Below, one piece after another: positions 1 to 11,458 of a DNA stretch of 64,000 nucleotides. Position numbers and translations under genes: made by a program. The stretch lies in NCBI RefSeq assembly GCF_049243985.1, contig NC_135375.1:25978490-26042489 (forward strand), read 5' to 3'. Position 1 is the stretch's first letter. Each line of letters starts with the position of its first letter. The DNA is from Paroedura picta (lineage: Eukaryota > Chordata > Lepidosauria > Squamata > Gekkonidae). Under the pieces are notes generated by a model. That model searched no databases. It was not told the DNA's origin and saw only the letters and a program-made list of their open reading frames with translations.

Positions 1-290
1 CAGCGTTTTGGATCTATGGGGGCTGGTGCAAAGCAATGCTCGACACCATGATAAGAGAACACACATTCCTTGTACGGAAGTAATTCCCATTAACTCCAAT
101 GGAGCTTGCTCCTTCAGCTGAGACTCATATTATTATAGAAGAATGCTGTTCACTGAGCCTGGAACACAGGCAGCCCCAAATTCCTGCAAAAGTGGGCATT
201 TCCCAGATGTTGGCACAACTCTAGCATACTTACGCAGCATCCCCTGTTCTCAGCAGAAAAAGAACAAGACCTGACTCCATGTAGCTGGAG

Positions 291-392
291 CAGGGGTAGG
301 CAAACTGTGGCCCTCCAGATGTCCATGGACTACAATTCCCATGGGAATTGTAGTCCATGGACATCTGAAGGGCCACAGTTTGCCTACCCCTG
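291..392. mobile_element. Fold-back hAT MITE, family A
   Basis: A 102-bp dyad with no spacer: each 51-bp arm starts CAGGGGTAGGCAAACT, and the arms differ at one base. Flanks AGCTGGAG (283-290) and ATCTGGAG (393-400) are a 7/8 target duplication, the hAT size. Confidence 0.85.
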
Positions 393-417
393 ATCTGGAG
401 GCTGCTGACAACACTAG

Positions 418-663
418 GCCAGCTTGGTGCAGTGGTAAAGAGTGGCAGCCTCTGATCTGGTGAACTGGGTTTGATTCCTCATTCCTCCTCCACATGCAGC
501 CAGCTGGGTCACCTCGGGCCAAGCACAGTTCTCTCAGAGGTCTCTCAGTCCCACCTACCTCACAGGGTGTCTGTTGTGTGGAGAAGGAGGAGAGGTGTTT
601 GTAAACTACTTTGAGACTCGTTCAGGTAGTAAAAAGGAGGGTGCCAAAAAAACAGCTCTTCTC
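418..663 (+). repeat. Sauria-type tRNA SINE
   Basis: tRNA-like head (GGTGCAGTGGTAAAGAG, then GGTTTGATTCC as B box), the ACATGCAGCCAGCTGGGT body, and a TTTGAGACTCGTTCAGGTAG tail ending near CAGCTCTTC. This is the layout of the squamate Sauria SINE. Confidence 0.8.
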
Positions 664-756
664 CATCAGCAATCAGAGACTGGCATGCGCATGACACCTC
701 CTCCCACCTACGGACCTCCTCCCACCTCCCCTCCCCAATACGGAAGGAGCCAAGCA

Positions 757-985
757 TAGAATGATAGAGTTGGAAGGGACCTCCGGGATCATCTAGTCCA
801 ACCCCCTGCAGAATACACAACACTCACAGCTACCTACCTACCCACAGTGGGCACAATTCCATATCTAGGTGATTCCCCCCCAAAAAAAACAGAATCCCTG
901 GCCAGTCTGACCTGGACGAAATTTGCCTCCTGACCCAAAGTGGGGATCAGCATTTCCCTGGGTATGCCAGAATGGGCCACATGAA
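757..985 (-). repeat. CR1-type LINE 3' end
   Basis: On the - strand it ends with the CR1 signature GGTTGGACTAGATGATC, TCCAACTCTATCATTCTATG. The body extends to about 985. Confidence 0.75.
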
Positions 986-1178
986 GTCCTGTAGAAATGA
1001 AGCTCTCAAGAGGAGGAAGTCCTTACAAGGCAAGGGGAACACACACTAAGACATACAAAGGAAGCAAAATTTTAAAAGTTGGGTGTTTTAAAAGTCAGCT
1101 CAGTCAAAACCTCTCTTCACTCCCTCAGTGGGGTGATGGTTAAGGGTCAGATTTTAAGAGCAAAACGTTTATTTTAGA

Positions 1179-1428
1179 CGCCAGCTTAGTGTAGGGGTTA
1201 AAGCAGCAACCTCTAATCTGGAGAACCAGGTTTGATTTCCTGTTCCTCCACATGCAGCCAGCTGGGGGACCTTGGGACAGTCACAGTTCTCTCGGAACCC
1301 TCTAATCCCCACTTACCTCACGGAGTGTCTCTAGTGGGGAGAGAAGGGATAGGTGATTGCAAGCTGCTTTTATGCCACTTTGGGTAGTAAAAAGCGGGGT
1401 ACAAAAAAAAAAAAACCCACAGCTCTTA
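1179..1428 (+). repeat. Sauria-type tRNA SINE
   Basis: Same head, body and tail as the copy at 418, with an A-rich stretch before the final CAGCTCTT. Confidence 0.8.
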
Positions 1429-1489
1429 TGGAAATGAGCAGAGCAGAACTCTTTCCTCCCATGCATTTATCTTTCCTTTTCCTGACACA

Positions 1490-1830
1490 GTTTGTATTTT
1501 ATTTTATTTTATTTTATTTAGATTTCTATACTGCCCATTTCTTTGCAGCTCTGGGCAGTTAACCTGAACATTATATAACTTACATGGAATGTAACCTCAA
1601 AACAACTTTCAATAAAGCATCAAAAGATTACAAACCACATTTGTAATATAAATAACAATTAACAGTAACATGGGGAGGTTAATTCTTTCAGTCATAGGGG
1701 GGCATCTGGGGGGGACCAGCAGGTGTTCTGAGTCGGTCAGCCTCAAGTGAATGCCTGGCGGAAGAGCTCCCTTTTGCACGCCCTGCGGAACTATGGAAGT
1801 TTGCTTAGCTCTCTCCCAGGACTGCAGCCA
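1490..1830 (-). repeat. L2-like LINE 3' end
   Basis: On the - strand it ends AACTGCCCAGAG...GGGCAGTATAGAAAT followed by a TAAAATAAAAT tail. The upstream part has the GCGTGCAAAAGGGAGCTCTT block seen in other L2-like copies here. Confidence 0.6.
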
Positions 1831-1978
1831 AGGGCAGGAAACGGGTGTGGAGAGTTGTGGGATTTCACGTCCTGTACCTTCATATTCCACCCCCAGCCAC
1901 CCCCCGCCAAACCAGAACTCCCATGCTCTTCGTGACTGCAACAGTTACCACATTTAAAAGCAAGATGCCATCATCATA

Positions 1979-2272
1979 TAATACTCCACCTTTCTCAGTA
2001 ACTCAGTAACAGACCCACTTTTCCCCCTCTTCCACCTTACCTTCAAAACAATCCTGGTCTGAGCGACTGGCCCAAGATGATCTCCCACAACCTAGTCCAG
2101 GGGTGGCCAAACTGTGGCTCTTGGGATGACAACAGACTACAATTACCATGACCCCCCCACCAGCACCATGATAGCTGGGGCTCATGGTAACTGTAGTCTA
2201 TGGGCATCTAGATCTAGTTTGGCCATCCCTGATCTAGTCTGATCTTCTAACCACTACACGATACAAGCGCCT
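1979..2272 (-). repeat. tRNA-derived SINE (MIR-like layout) split by a MITE
   Basis: The - strand copy has its tRNA-like head at the right (CTAACCACTACACGATAC) and its body at the left (ACAATCCTGGTCTGAG, GCCCAAGATGATC). The hAT MITE at 2098-2231 interrupts it. Confidence 0.6.
2098..2231. mobile_element. Diverged hAT MITE, family A, nested in SINE
   Basis: Ends CAGGGGTGGCCAAACT and its inverted counterpart GTTTGGCCATCCCTG. Flanks ACCTAGTC (2090-2097) and ATCTAGTC (2232-2239) are a 7/8 target duplication. Confidence 0.8.
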
Positions 2273-2371
2273 TCCACAGGGAAACGTTGCACACATACTG
2301 TGGTACTGCCCTTTTGGCTCGCATTGGGTTGCAGCCAGAAGTACACAGCCTCCCTCTGCTAATTAATCCTT

Positions 2372-2566
2372 CAGGGGTAGTCAACCTGTGGTCCTCCAGA
2401 TGTCCATGGACTACAATTCCCATGAGCCCCTGCCAGCAAATGCTTACCAGTGGAGTCACACCCAGTGAAGTGATTACACGGACAGAGCTAAAAAGGAGAT
2501 GCTGGCAGGGGCTCGTGGGAATTGTAGCCCATGGACATCTGGAGGACCACAGGTTGACTACCCCTG
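2372..2566. mobile_element. hAT MITE, family A, carrying an HSPB3-leader insert
   Basis: The arms start CAGGGGTAGTCAACCTG and end CAGGTTGACTACCCCTG. The tip, normally about 6 bases, holds TACCAGTG plus a 52-bp copy of HSPB3 leader DNA (2453-2504). No clear target duplication is visible. Confidence 0.85.
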
Positions 2567-2974
2567 AATATAGAACCATTCATGACATGTGAGCTTCCCC
2601 AGAGTCTTGCTAGATACTCCTGGCAGCTACTCATTTAACACACAGCTGTTATATCACATTGTAGGTCAGAGTTACCCCCAGCAAGAGGAACACTCACCTG
2701 GAGCGCATGTTCCCAGCAGCATTCCTACAGTCATGTTTAACACATCGGATCTTAATTGGCAAAGTGGGAAAGGTCTTTAAAAGGCTTCACCTGAGATTCT
2801 GCAAGAATGCTTGAATGCAAGGATGAAACGGCACAGGTGTTTGCCATATTACCCACCTGAAGGGGGAGGAACGGAGGGAAAAGGTAAAGAGCAAAAATCT
2901 CTTTTTGCTGTTTTCTGGATTGTTTCTGTACTGAGGACTGTTTTCATCAAAATAATTTCAGACTGCTCAGTGTA

Positions 2975-3095
2975 TTGTTTGTTTGTTTATAGATTTCTAG
3001 GCCACCCCTATTGACACCGCTGTCTCGGAGCGGTTTACAACATTGTTAACATGCAAAACAATTAAAATCATTAAAACAATTAAAATGAAGAAATA
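2975..3095 (-). repeat. L2-like LINE tail
   Basis: Contains TTTATAGATTTCTAGGCCACC and CGGAGCGGTTTACAACATT, the inverted form of the L2 end GTAAACCGC...TATAAAT. Confidence 0.6.
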
Positions 3096-3255
3096 CTTCA
3101 GTCCATCAGGCAGGCAGTCCACATGTTTCTTCTCATTGGTATGCTGTTTTATGCCCAGGCTTGTTTGTAATGGCTTGTTTTAACCTCAGTGTGCTTCGAT
3201 TACAAGAATAACTCTGCAGAGGATTAAACTTTGAATCTGACAAAGTTCTGTTGAG

Positions 3256-3378
3256 GATATCGGCTTTCGTGGGCGAGAACACAGCTTCATCTGGAATACA
3301 ACTTTGTTGGTCTTAAAGGTGCCACTGGACTCAAACTGCTGTTTCAGACCAACACAGTTACCCACCTGAATCTACCTC
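3256..3378 (-). repeat. Penelope-like terminal fragment with hammerhead-like motif
   Basis: On the - strand: AGATTCAGGTGGGTAACTG, GTTGGTCTGAAACAG, GTCCAGTGGCACCTTTAAGA and ACCAACAAAG. Then a hammerhead-like core follows: AGATGAAG, a short stem, GAAAGC. Related pieces lie at 9921, 14551 and 40395. The Penelope assignment rests on remembered similarity to vertebrate PLE terminal repeats. Confidence 0.4.
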
Positions 3379-3883
3379 AGACGGTTGCAGAGTTAATGGC
3401 TTTGTTTGTTTATAATGGCTGTCTCTAATTGGTTTTCTTTTCTCACTTCAGTTGGAAATTGCTCTGAGCTGGACTCTGGAGAGGTGGCGTGTAAACTGTC
3501 CGAATAAACAAAAATAAATATTGACCCTATGTACAAATGTTTTATACACGAGTTAGGCTGCAGAGCAACAATTAAATACACATTCTTGGCAACGTACGAT
3601 TCGTATTACTAAGCAATTTAGGAAACAGAATTAAGCCTTGTGGGAAGATGCCCAAGAGAAATTGGCTTCTTGATCTTGGGATGTGAGAATAAAACAAACG
3701 GAACATATCATTCCCTTAGAGTGCTCAGAAGGAAAACAATATTAAAGATTGTGAACAATTGCATGAGTAACTATAATACTTGAATAACTTGGACCAACGA
3801 CATAAAAGACGAAGCGTGGCATCATGTTAGACAGGCACTGAGCAATCAAATGAAGACCTCCGAAGCAGCCCAGATGGAAGTCC

Positions 3884-3891
3884 TATAAATA
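3884..3891 (+). promoter_or_regulatory. Candidate TATA box of HSPB3
   Basis: TATAAATA lies 192 bases before the HSPB3 start codon. Initiation about 30 bases downstream would give a leader of roughly 160 nt. An E-box CAGCTG at 4018-4023 (leader) and CAATTG near 3755 could suit a muscle gene but are common words. No transcript evidence is available here. Confidence 0.45.
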
Positions 3892-3939
3892 GAGTCCAAT
3901 TGTCAGCATGTAAAAAGATGCAGCCTGTCCCATAGATCT

Positions 3940-3991
3940 GAGTCACACCCAGTGAAGTGATTACACGGACAGAGCTAAAAAGGAGATGCTG
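3940..3991 (+). repeat. HSPB3 leader block duplicated at 2453-2504
   Basis: A 52-base segment of the probable HSPB3 5'UTR that occurs again, base for base, inside the hAT MITE at 2372-2566. The flanking bases differ on both sides, so the match ends sharply. Confidence 0.9.
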
Positions 3992-4075
3992 CTTCGACTG
4001 ATAAACTAGTATGCAAGCAGCTGTGCGGCGGATCTGCAGGACTCCTCTGTTTTGACCGAACTCAAGAGAGCAGCA

Positions 4076-4519
4076 ATGGAAGGAGTGCTGGTGATACGCC
4101 ACAGGGTGGAAACTCCAGTTCGTTATCAAGAGCGTTTTGCTGAACAAGACCTTGAAGCGTGCAGGTTGAACCACCGCCTGTATGCTTTGCCAGGCCCAGC
4201 CACAGCTGACCAGGATGCCCGGACAACAAAGCGCACAGCGGAAGCAGCACAGAAGGGCACAGAGGGTGGAAAGCCCCGTTTTCAAGTCTTGCTGGATATT
4301 GTGCAGTTCCGTCCTGAAGACGTGATCATCCAGACCTTCGAAGGATGGCTGCTGGTTAAAGCTCAGCACGGACCTAGGATGGATGAGCACGGCTTTATCA
4401 GCAGGAGCTTTACTAGACAATACCAATTGCCAGAGGGCGTCGAAACCAAAGATCTGACTGCTCTCTTCTGCCATGACGGCATTTTGGTGGTTGAAACCAA
4501 GACCTTGGCGGAGAATTAA
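4076..4519 (+). CDS. HSPB3: Small heat-shock protein HSPB3, complete single-exon gene
   Basis: This 147-residue frame matches vertebrate HSPB3 (about 150 aa) along its length. The N-terminal part contains PVRYQERF and the LYALPGP block. A short variable hinge (about residues 43-65) leads into the alpha-crystallin domain (about 66-143), with [29 protein letters not shown] and [16 protein letters not shown]. Arg114 in SFTRQY aligns with human Arg116, the conserved small-HSP dimer-interface arginine, and Arg8 with human Arg7. HSPB3 pairs with HSPB2 in striated muscle as a chaperone complex; that role is family knowledge. The ATG at 4076 is chosen because no in-frame ATG lies upstream and it has G at -3 and +4. 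The gene is uninterrupted, as in mammals. The C-terminal tail (TKTLAEN) is slightly shorter than in human. SNX18 lies 11 kb downstream on the same strand, as in human. Confidence 0.97.
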   Translation: MEGVLVIRHRVETPVRYQERFAEQDLEACRLNHRLYALPGPATADQDARTTKRTAEAAQKGTEGGKPRFQVLLDIVQFRPEDVIIQTFEGWLLVKAQHGPRMDEHGFISRSFTRQYQLPEGVETKDLTALFCHDGILVVETKTLAEN

Positions 4520-5358
4520 GGGGGAGACTTTTCGTTACTGGTGAGACAAGGCAGTTCCCACTGTAACTCGAACCCTCGTGGCATTGTGCAGGCAGAGTTG
4601 TGTTTTCCAGTGAGGAAAAGGTCAAGCTTTTGCATATTTTGTTCAGGACATTGAGTTTGCTTGATGCAAAAGACAATATTTGCTCACAGCAGCTGCATAT
4701 TTTCTGGCTCTCTTGGCAAATGGAAAATGTATTTCTGCCCAGCTAACAGAAAGGACAGAAGGCAGGAGACAATGCACATGAGGGATTTAGAGGATATTAG
4801 AGGAGTGTGGAAATGTTTGGAATGGGGGAGGGGGAGTGCATTTCAAGACACCCATGCTCTTGAGGCAAAGACTGGACTCTGCATGTGAATGGAATGTAAT
4901 TTTCATGCCTGAAAATGCTGCTTTTATCAGCACCATGACCACAATCCAAAGAAGTCATTTATGTGCAAGGAAGAGAATCGCACAGCTGGAGCTTTCTTTT
5001 AAAGTTTGCCCTGCAGCGGTTCCCACTCGCGAAGAGGGAAACAACTTTTTGAACTGAATAATAGCTTCCCATCCCCAAATGTATCAGCATATCGCACAGC
5101 TGTATGCAGAGATTATTTTCCCATTCCCACTAACAATTGTACTTCAAAGTGTGTCTCTTCCCCAGTTTTGTTACACATGTTGTTTTAAATACTCCGATAT
5201 TCTGCTTTTGGAAGCACAGCAGCTGCTGAGCTAGACTGACGTCTTTTCGTGTGTTTTTAAGATAAGGCTGACTGCTGAGCTATGAATAGAGAAAGAATTC
5301 AGAGGAGAAAGCCAAGCTAAATATAGACTCTGTTTATGGACACCTGCCATAGGAGTGA

Positions 5359-5413
5359 ATTAAAAGATGGATTAACTGAAATAGCCCATCTAAAGGACTA
5401 GGAGATAAATAAA
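5359..5413 (+). promoter_or_regulatory. Candidate poly(A) signals for HSPB3
   Basis: ATTAAA at 5359-5364 and AATAAA at 5408-5413 are the first such hexamers I find downstream of the HSPB3 stop. They would give a 3'UTR of about 0.85-0.9 kb, so a non-canonical nearer site remains possible. Confidence 0.3.
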
Positions 5414-6094
5414 AGTTTTAACTAATGTTTTAACTAATGCCCTACTTTTAAACAAAATCTTGATATTTGTCTGCGAATGTTCTTTATTGGGCCTGGAATG
5501 GGAATAGGTTGCCAATAATGTAGAGGGGGGAAAATGTCCTGCTCCTTTCCATAGAGGATTTGTATGTGGAAAAGGAAAAGGGTAGACAAATTGTTCCTTG
5601 GTACTGGGGTAGATTACATCTTACTGAGGATGTATTGAGGGGGCAGGACATATTTTCTCTCCAGTTTCTTGGCAATCCCATCTGGGAAGCAGGGCACAAG
5701 AGAATGCCGTAAAAAAGGGACTTCTCCCCCTAGCAGCAAAAGTCACCATCAGGGCATAATACTGATAATTTTTCAGGAGGGATGAAAAGAGGAAAGCGTT
5801 TAGAGTCTCAGTGACTGCTACTGTCATAGGCACAGATTAGGCAGTAAAGTGTGGATGGCCCAGGCTTGACCTGTTGGTTAGGTGCAAGTCCTCCCACCCC
5901 ATCTCACCCCACCAACCCCCCTTCCAGTAATTAGCATAAGATATTTTCCTACCTAGAATGTTAATATAATTTTTATACAGAGGAGTGCTTCTGAAGGGAG
6001 AGGGATTCTCACTGCATTAAAAAAAACCCAAAATGTTTCTGATACTCAAACATTTGGAACAGTTTATGGATGTATTAAGATTAATAATTAATTA

Positions 6095-6192
6095 ATTTGT
6101 TCCATGTATCCCCGCTGTTGTATGTAAACTGCCCTGAGCCATATGGAAGGGCGGTATAGAAATCAAATCAATAAATAAATACATAAATAAGC
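6095..6192 (+). repeat. L2-like LINE 3' end
   Basis: GTAAACTGCCCTGAGCCATA, then GGGCGGTATAGAAATC and an AATAAATA tail. Confidence 0.7.
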
Positions 6193-6784
6193 TAAAAATA
6201 TCATTATGAGAAATTAACAGAGGGGAAAAATTAAAAGTTTAAGAGATTAAAAGTTGAGAATTCTAGAGACCCCACCAATCTTTCATGCATTCAGCAGGCT
6301 GCTGAAAATGTAGACAACCCTTTCCTTTTGTATACATTATTGGCTAGATCAGAGCTACAGGGATTCACACTAGCAACACACTCAAAATCAACTCCCCACA
6401 CTCTTTCAACATTTCTTCCTACAGGATTCTAGATGTCTGTGTACAAGGGTAAACAGGCATCTGGAATGTCATATTAAAGGTTGAGTATCTTGGGCAAAAA
6501 AAAACCTACCAGCAAATTAAAGGCAGGAAAGGGTTAAGCAACCCCCCCCCCTCTACTTTAAATTCCCCATCTCCAGAAGCAGCTTTGCTTGTCATAAAAC
6601 AATAGGGGGTCGCTATTATGTGTTAGCATGTAACATGCAGTTAACCCCTAATTTGGTGGCTACCTGTATAGCAAAGGAATTAGGTCAGCAAAGAATCTTG
6701 TTGAAAAAACACAGAAGGCATATTTAAGATGTAGCTCCTGTTTCTGAATTTTGCAGAGGGCAAAGCCATCATCTAGCCCATGAT

Positions 6785-7120
6785 AGCCCTCTTTAAGTAT
6801 TTGAAAGGTTGTCACTTGGAGGAGGGCAGGATGCTGTTCCCATTGGCTGCAGAGGAGAGGACACGCAGTAATGGGTTTAAACTACAAGTACAACGATATA
6901 GGCTAGATATCAGGAAAACAAATTCACAGTCAGAGTAGTTCAGCAGTGGAATAGGCTGCCTAAGGAGGTGGTGAGCTCCCCCCCACTGGCAGTCTTCAAG
7001 CAAAGGTTGGATACACACTTTTCTTGGATGCATTAGGATGCTCTGGGCTGATCCTGCGTTGAGCAGGGGGTTGGACTAGATGGCCTGTATGGCCCCTTCC
7101 AACTCTATGATTCTATGATC
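6785..7120 (+). repeat. CR1 LINE 3' end
   Basis: Encodes the typical CR1 terminal stretch (GTTCCCATTGGCTGCAGAGG, GGTTGGACTAGATGGCC) and ends in the CR1 octamer tail CTATGATTCTATGAT. It closely resembles the end of the copy at 44600. Confidence 0.85.
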
Positions 7121-7349
7121 TACAAGGAAATTTACATCTCCAGCAATACTTTTAGTATTAAATGGTAGTAAGTTATTAGCTGCACTATTTTGTTGACCAA
7201 AAACAACAACCCATTCTTGCCTGGTGATCATTAACGAGTGGTGATCACAGTTATTTGTTTACGTTACTTATACTCCGTCTTCCTCACTGGGACTCAAGGT
7301 GACTGAGACAAAATAAGACAATGCAATCAATTTGGTAACTGTTTATCAA

Positions 7350-7436
7350 TACAGATTTGTGACTGTATATGCCTTAATACCCGCCCTGAGCCAACTGGGA
7401 AGGGTGGGCTATAAAAATAAAGTTGTTGTTATAACA
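7350..7436 (+). repeat. L2-like LINE tail
   Basis: CCCGCCCTGAGCCAACTGGG followed by GGTGGGCTATAAAAATAAAG. Confidence 0.6.
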
Positions 7437-9675
7437 GGGACCTCCAATAAACAGTGCAATGGGATTTGGAATTTTAGAACTCTGGAACCAACCAGAAATC
7501 TGAAACAAACATCTGGGAATAGGTTTCCATGGGATGATACAGTTTACTGTAACTTCTATATTCAGCATGTTTAAAATCTGATGAGACAAAATCATCAGAG
7601 ATGTTGAGTAAGCTTCTAATACTGATCTGAACTGTTAGCATTTATGGGTGCTATGCCACACACAGAGTACGAAGAATGACACGGTGGGTCTGACACAGTG
7701 ATATACTTCTGAGAGTGTCTTAATATTTGCTTCCCTCAAGAGCCAGGACCATGAATAAAAAGAGATATCACTATAAGTTGCATAGGAAACCAGCTTCAGA
7801 CTTTGAAAGTGGGTTATCCTCGTAACAAACCAAAAACACAGTTGGTGCCTTAACAGCCCGCCACTGATTTCAGCAGCAAGGGACTCCGGATCAGAAACAG
7901 AGTCAGCCCAGCTTCCTCGGATGGGGCCCAGCAGCCTAGCCGGGCCCCATGGTCTGCACACATTTCTGGCTGAGCTGCTGGAGAGGTGTGGCTGTGGGTG
8001 TGGGGAGGCATGCCCTGGTGCCCTTATAAAGGAGGTATGCTCAAGTGCTGGAGGTTGCAGGGCAGGACAAATGCTCCCCAGTGCATTTGTTTAGAGGATC
8101 ACTGTTTGTGTTGAGGGATTTCCTTAAAGGGTGTTTTTGTTCATTGTTTTTCTCTGAATCAGCAAAAAATAATGGAAGGGTTTAACTTCATTCCAAAGTT
8201 GCTCTCTTGGGAGAAATGCCTTTTGCTGGCAAATTTCAGGTACATGCACATGAGAACTTCCCCTCCTCTGCAGCCACAATGATGCTTCACACCTGCCCAC
8301 TCTAATTGCCTATAGTTGTTGGTTTCAATTTGTCTTTTCAATTGGCATGATTCTCTTCTGTTGTACTGTTATTTTTCACAGCTAGTGGTTATGCTCATGC
8401 GGGCAGATCCTTTGGGGTGGAACCCACGCCTGCATGCCGGGCTCCACCAGGATGGGTGCATGCTGAGCTGCAGCAGCTCCCTAACTGGGGAGGCAGCTGC
8501 CTTGCATTGTGGGTGAGTGGGAGGAGCCCTAATAGAGGCTGACCCCCACAGGGCTCCTTCCTCATGCCCCTTCCCATTTGCACACTGGGTCTGCAGGTCT
8601 GGGGGAGCTTGACCTGTGCATAGCTTGGTCCCCGTAAGTAGCCTGCTGATGTGGGAAGGCTCCTTGCAGCCAGTTGGTTGCCCACAGTTCACGATCACTT
8701 ATTTGCATAACAATAGGGGTGTGGCCAAACTTGATCCTCTGTAAGGTGCGGAACATGTCCCCCCTGCAGTGCAATAAAGCACCAATCCATATATTACCTT
8801 GGCTATATGTGCTGCCATCCTTAGTTTTTGGAGAAAGTTCACTTTTTAGTCTGCAGACAATACATAAGGAAAACTCTCATGTGCACTGGCAGAGTGAGAA
8901 TTGCATGCAGATACAAGCAAAGGAAAGTTTTTTCCCCTCTCTACTTGTCGTCACCAATCAACAGAAATACAATAAAAAATAATCCTTTCCATTCAGTGGA
9001 ATAGGAATTTGATCTAAAAGCAAGACATTTGAGATGAACCAAGTCAATCTCTCTCAGACTGCAGGCCTAAGAATGCTTTTCATTGTGTAAAATAGGACTT
9101 GCTTCTGAATAGGACTGCTTAAGATTATGCCCTTAATTTAGCAGATGTCTGACACTTGCTGTTGTCAGCTGGTACATCTAGAGGATTCTATCATTAATCT
9201 GTTTGGCAGGGAACAGAAAGTGCCTTTTAAAATATTGAACATAAGTAATTTAGGGTTGCAAGTCTTTAGATAATGGAAATAAGTCTGCTGGCTTTTTTCA
9301 CAGCATCATAATTTAAAAAAAAAAACATTCAGCCAATTTCTTTGAGGAAAAAACAGCTGCTCTCAGATCCCCAGAGAAAGGGATCAATACAATTTATAAC
9401 TTAGAATGTGGTAGAAAGAAATTGCTTGAATCAAAAGCTGTAATAGAAATGCAGAGTGATTTAGAGGCATGGAGAACAGAGAGGGAGATTTCCAATACAC
9501 TTCTTTAGCATCCCTTGGCATCCTCAATGTTTCAATAAGACAGGCCTTGACAAATTTTCTTAGGACTTGGATGCCAGCCCACAAATTAAGGATCCAAAAC
9601 TCATCCATAACAAATACAATTATTTCCTCTGTCATATTAAGCAAGTTTAATGTTGCCTCCAAGTTGTAATTTTAC

Positions 9676-9843
9676 TGGGTTGCCAACTGACCTGTGGAAA
9701 ATGTCTTGTCCCTTTAATGGGCATTACTTACCAGGATATGTTGTTTACTTTCATGTTACAAAAGGCTTCAACAGTCCATTTCTGTACATTAAGCCTCCAT
9801 TAAAGGGACTGGACATTTTTCTTCACACCAGTTGCCAACCCTA
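9676..9843. mobile_element. hAT-like MITE, family C (TIR TAGGGTTGCCAAC)
   Basis: About 45-bp imperfect terminal inverted repeats include GGGTTGCCAACTG and GTCCCTTTAATG with their inverted partners. Flanks AATTTTAC (9668-9675) and AATTCAAC (9844-9851) are a 6/8 target duplication. Confidence 0.65.
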
Positions 9844-9920
9844 AATTCAACAGCTCAGGCATCAGTTAGCCTTTACTGCTTTTAGCCCAAGGCTCCAGAA
9901 TGTCTTCCTCATTATGGTAG

Positions 9921-10015
9921 ATTCAGGTGGGTAGAGGGTCTGAAGCAGCACAATAAAACAAAATCAGAGTCCAGTGGCACCTTTAAGACCAACAAAGATT
10001 GATTCAAGGCGTGCT
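9921..10015 (+). repeat. Penelope-like terminal fragment
   Basis: Shares AGATTCAGGTGGGTAG, GTCTGAAGCAGCACAATAAA, GTCCAGTGGCACCTTTAAGA and CAACAAAGATT with the copies at 3256, 14551 and 40395. No hammerhead core is visible. Confidence 0.4.
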
Positions 10016-11183
10016 GCTTGTTGTGAGAATAAAATGGAAAAGGAAAGAGTGTTGCAAACCGATCTGAATCCCCATTGGCAAGAAAAATGGGGCATACATA
10101 AATAAAATGGAGCATGTTTCAGCCTCAACTCACACATGACCAAAAATATGTTACAGGGAGAATAAAAGGAAAACCAAACAATATCCCTTATAATCTAATA
10201 CTTCATGTTACATTCACCTTTAACACCTTTTCACATAATCAAAACAGGAAGTCTTTGGCAATTTATTGGAAGAGGAGGATCCACTGGGAACACAAATTAT
10301 TCCTGCACTCACTACCTTGATTGCTAATTTCACTTTCCGTGGTAAGGTCACCATAAATATTACCTACATGCCTTTCTTTTAGCCAGGCAGCTTTATTTTC
10401 TGAAACATTTAGCGCCCCCTGGTGATAATAATATACATTCCTGTAGTAGTAGGCTAAAAATGAGCTTCTAAATTTCTGTTTGAAATACTGCATATAGAAA
10501 TGTTTTACCCAGAGAAAGATCAGTAGCGTAGTCGTTATGATGGAAATAGTTTACTTATACGTATAAGAGATTTGATAGCAAACCATCCTGTGACATGGAA
10601 GCCACATGCAGCTTTTATGGCGTTCAGGCATTTTTATCTCACCTGGCCAGGCAGCATTTAGAAAACCCCAGTGATTCAAGACAGAGACTTCAGGCCTCAC
10701 TAGACCTGATTGTTAGGCCCATTATTGAATTTCCTGCAGCTGTTTACGTTGCTAAAAGCAATATATTTAGAAATTGTTAACCTACTTTTCTCCAAAAGAA
10801 GCTAACATTAGCATTCTTCCCGCCTCAATTTTATCCTCCCAACAATTATAGGTTAGGCTGAGAGAGAATGACCATGCCAGTGAGTTTCCATTGCATATTG
10901 AAGACTCAAATCTGCCCCCCTCAGATCCTAGTGCAATACCACAACTATTTCCTATAAACCTTTTCCCAGTGTTTATTCCTGGGGTATACAAATGCTTGAA
11001 GATGACTGGTCACCAACAGCAACAACATGAGTTAATAAGGTGCTCTTAAACAGTTGATTGACCATATTGTTGGTTTTACTGAACCTTTCCTGTACCCCTA
11101 ATTTCTAACACATTACAAAAGCTTATTTGTAGTAAGGAAAGAGTGCAAAATAAAACATGCAGTGTAGGGAGCCTTCCAGCTCT

Positions 11184-11458
11184 GAAGAAGAAGAGTTGGT
11201 TCTTATATGCCGCTTTTCCCTACCCGAAGGAGGCTCAAAGCGGCTTACAGTCGCCTTCCCATTCCTCTCCCCACAACAGACACCATGTGGGGTGGGTGAG
11301 GCTGAGAGAGCCCTGATATTACTGCTCGGTCAGAACAGTTTTATCAGTGCCGTGGGGAGCCCAAGGTCACTCAGCTGGTTGCATGTGGGGGAGCACAGAA
11401 TCAAACCTGGCATGCCAGATTAGAAGTCCGCACTCCTAACCACTACACCAAACTGGCT
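11184..11458 (-). repeat. Sauria-type tRNA SINE
   Basis: - strand copy: GAAGAAGAAGAGTTGGTTCT tail at left, TAACCACTACACCAAACTGG head at right, nearly full length. Confidence 0.85.

Larger units (their letters stand above)
1..3883. other. Intergenic region upstream of HSPB3
   Basis: Mostly repeats, listed individually: two SINEs, CR1 and L2 pieces, three fold-back MITEs, and a Penelope-like terminal fragment. The stretches 2575-2974 and 3379-3883 appear unique. All open frames here are short and lie in repeats or low-complexity sequence; I support no gene. Confidence 0.8.

Noticed and set aside
418-500. tRNA-like A and B boxes
   Set aside because: They belong to SINE heads; no cloverleaf tRNA gene with an intact acceptor stem is present here or at the other SINE copies.
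3827-4474. 215-codon - strand frame opposite HSPB3
   Set aside because: It is antisense to HSPB3 and its leader, with no recognisable motif.
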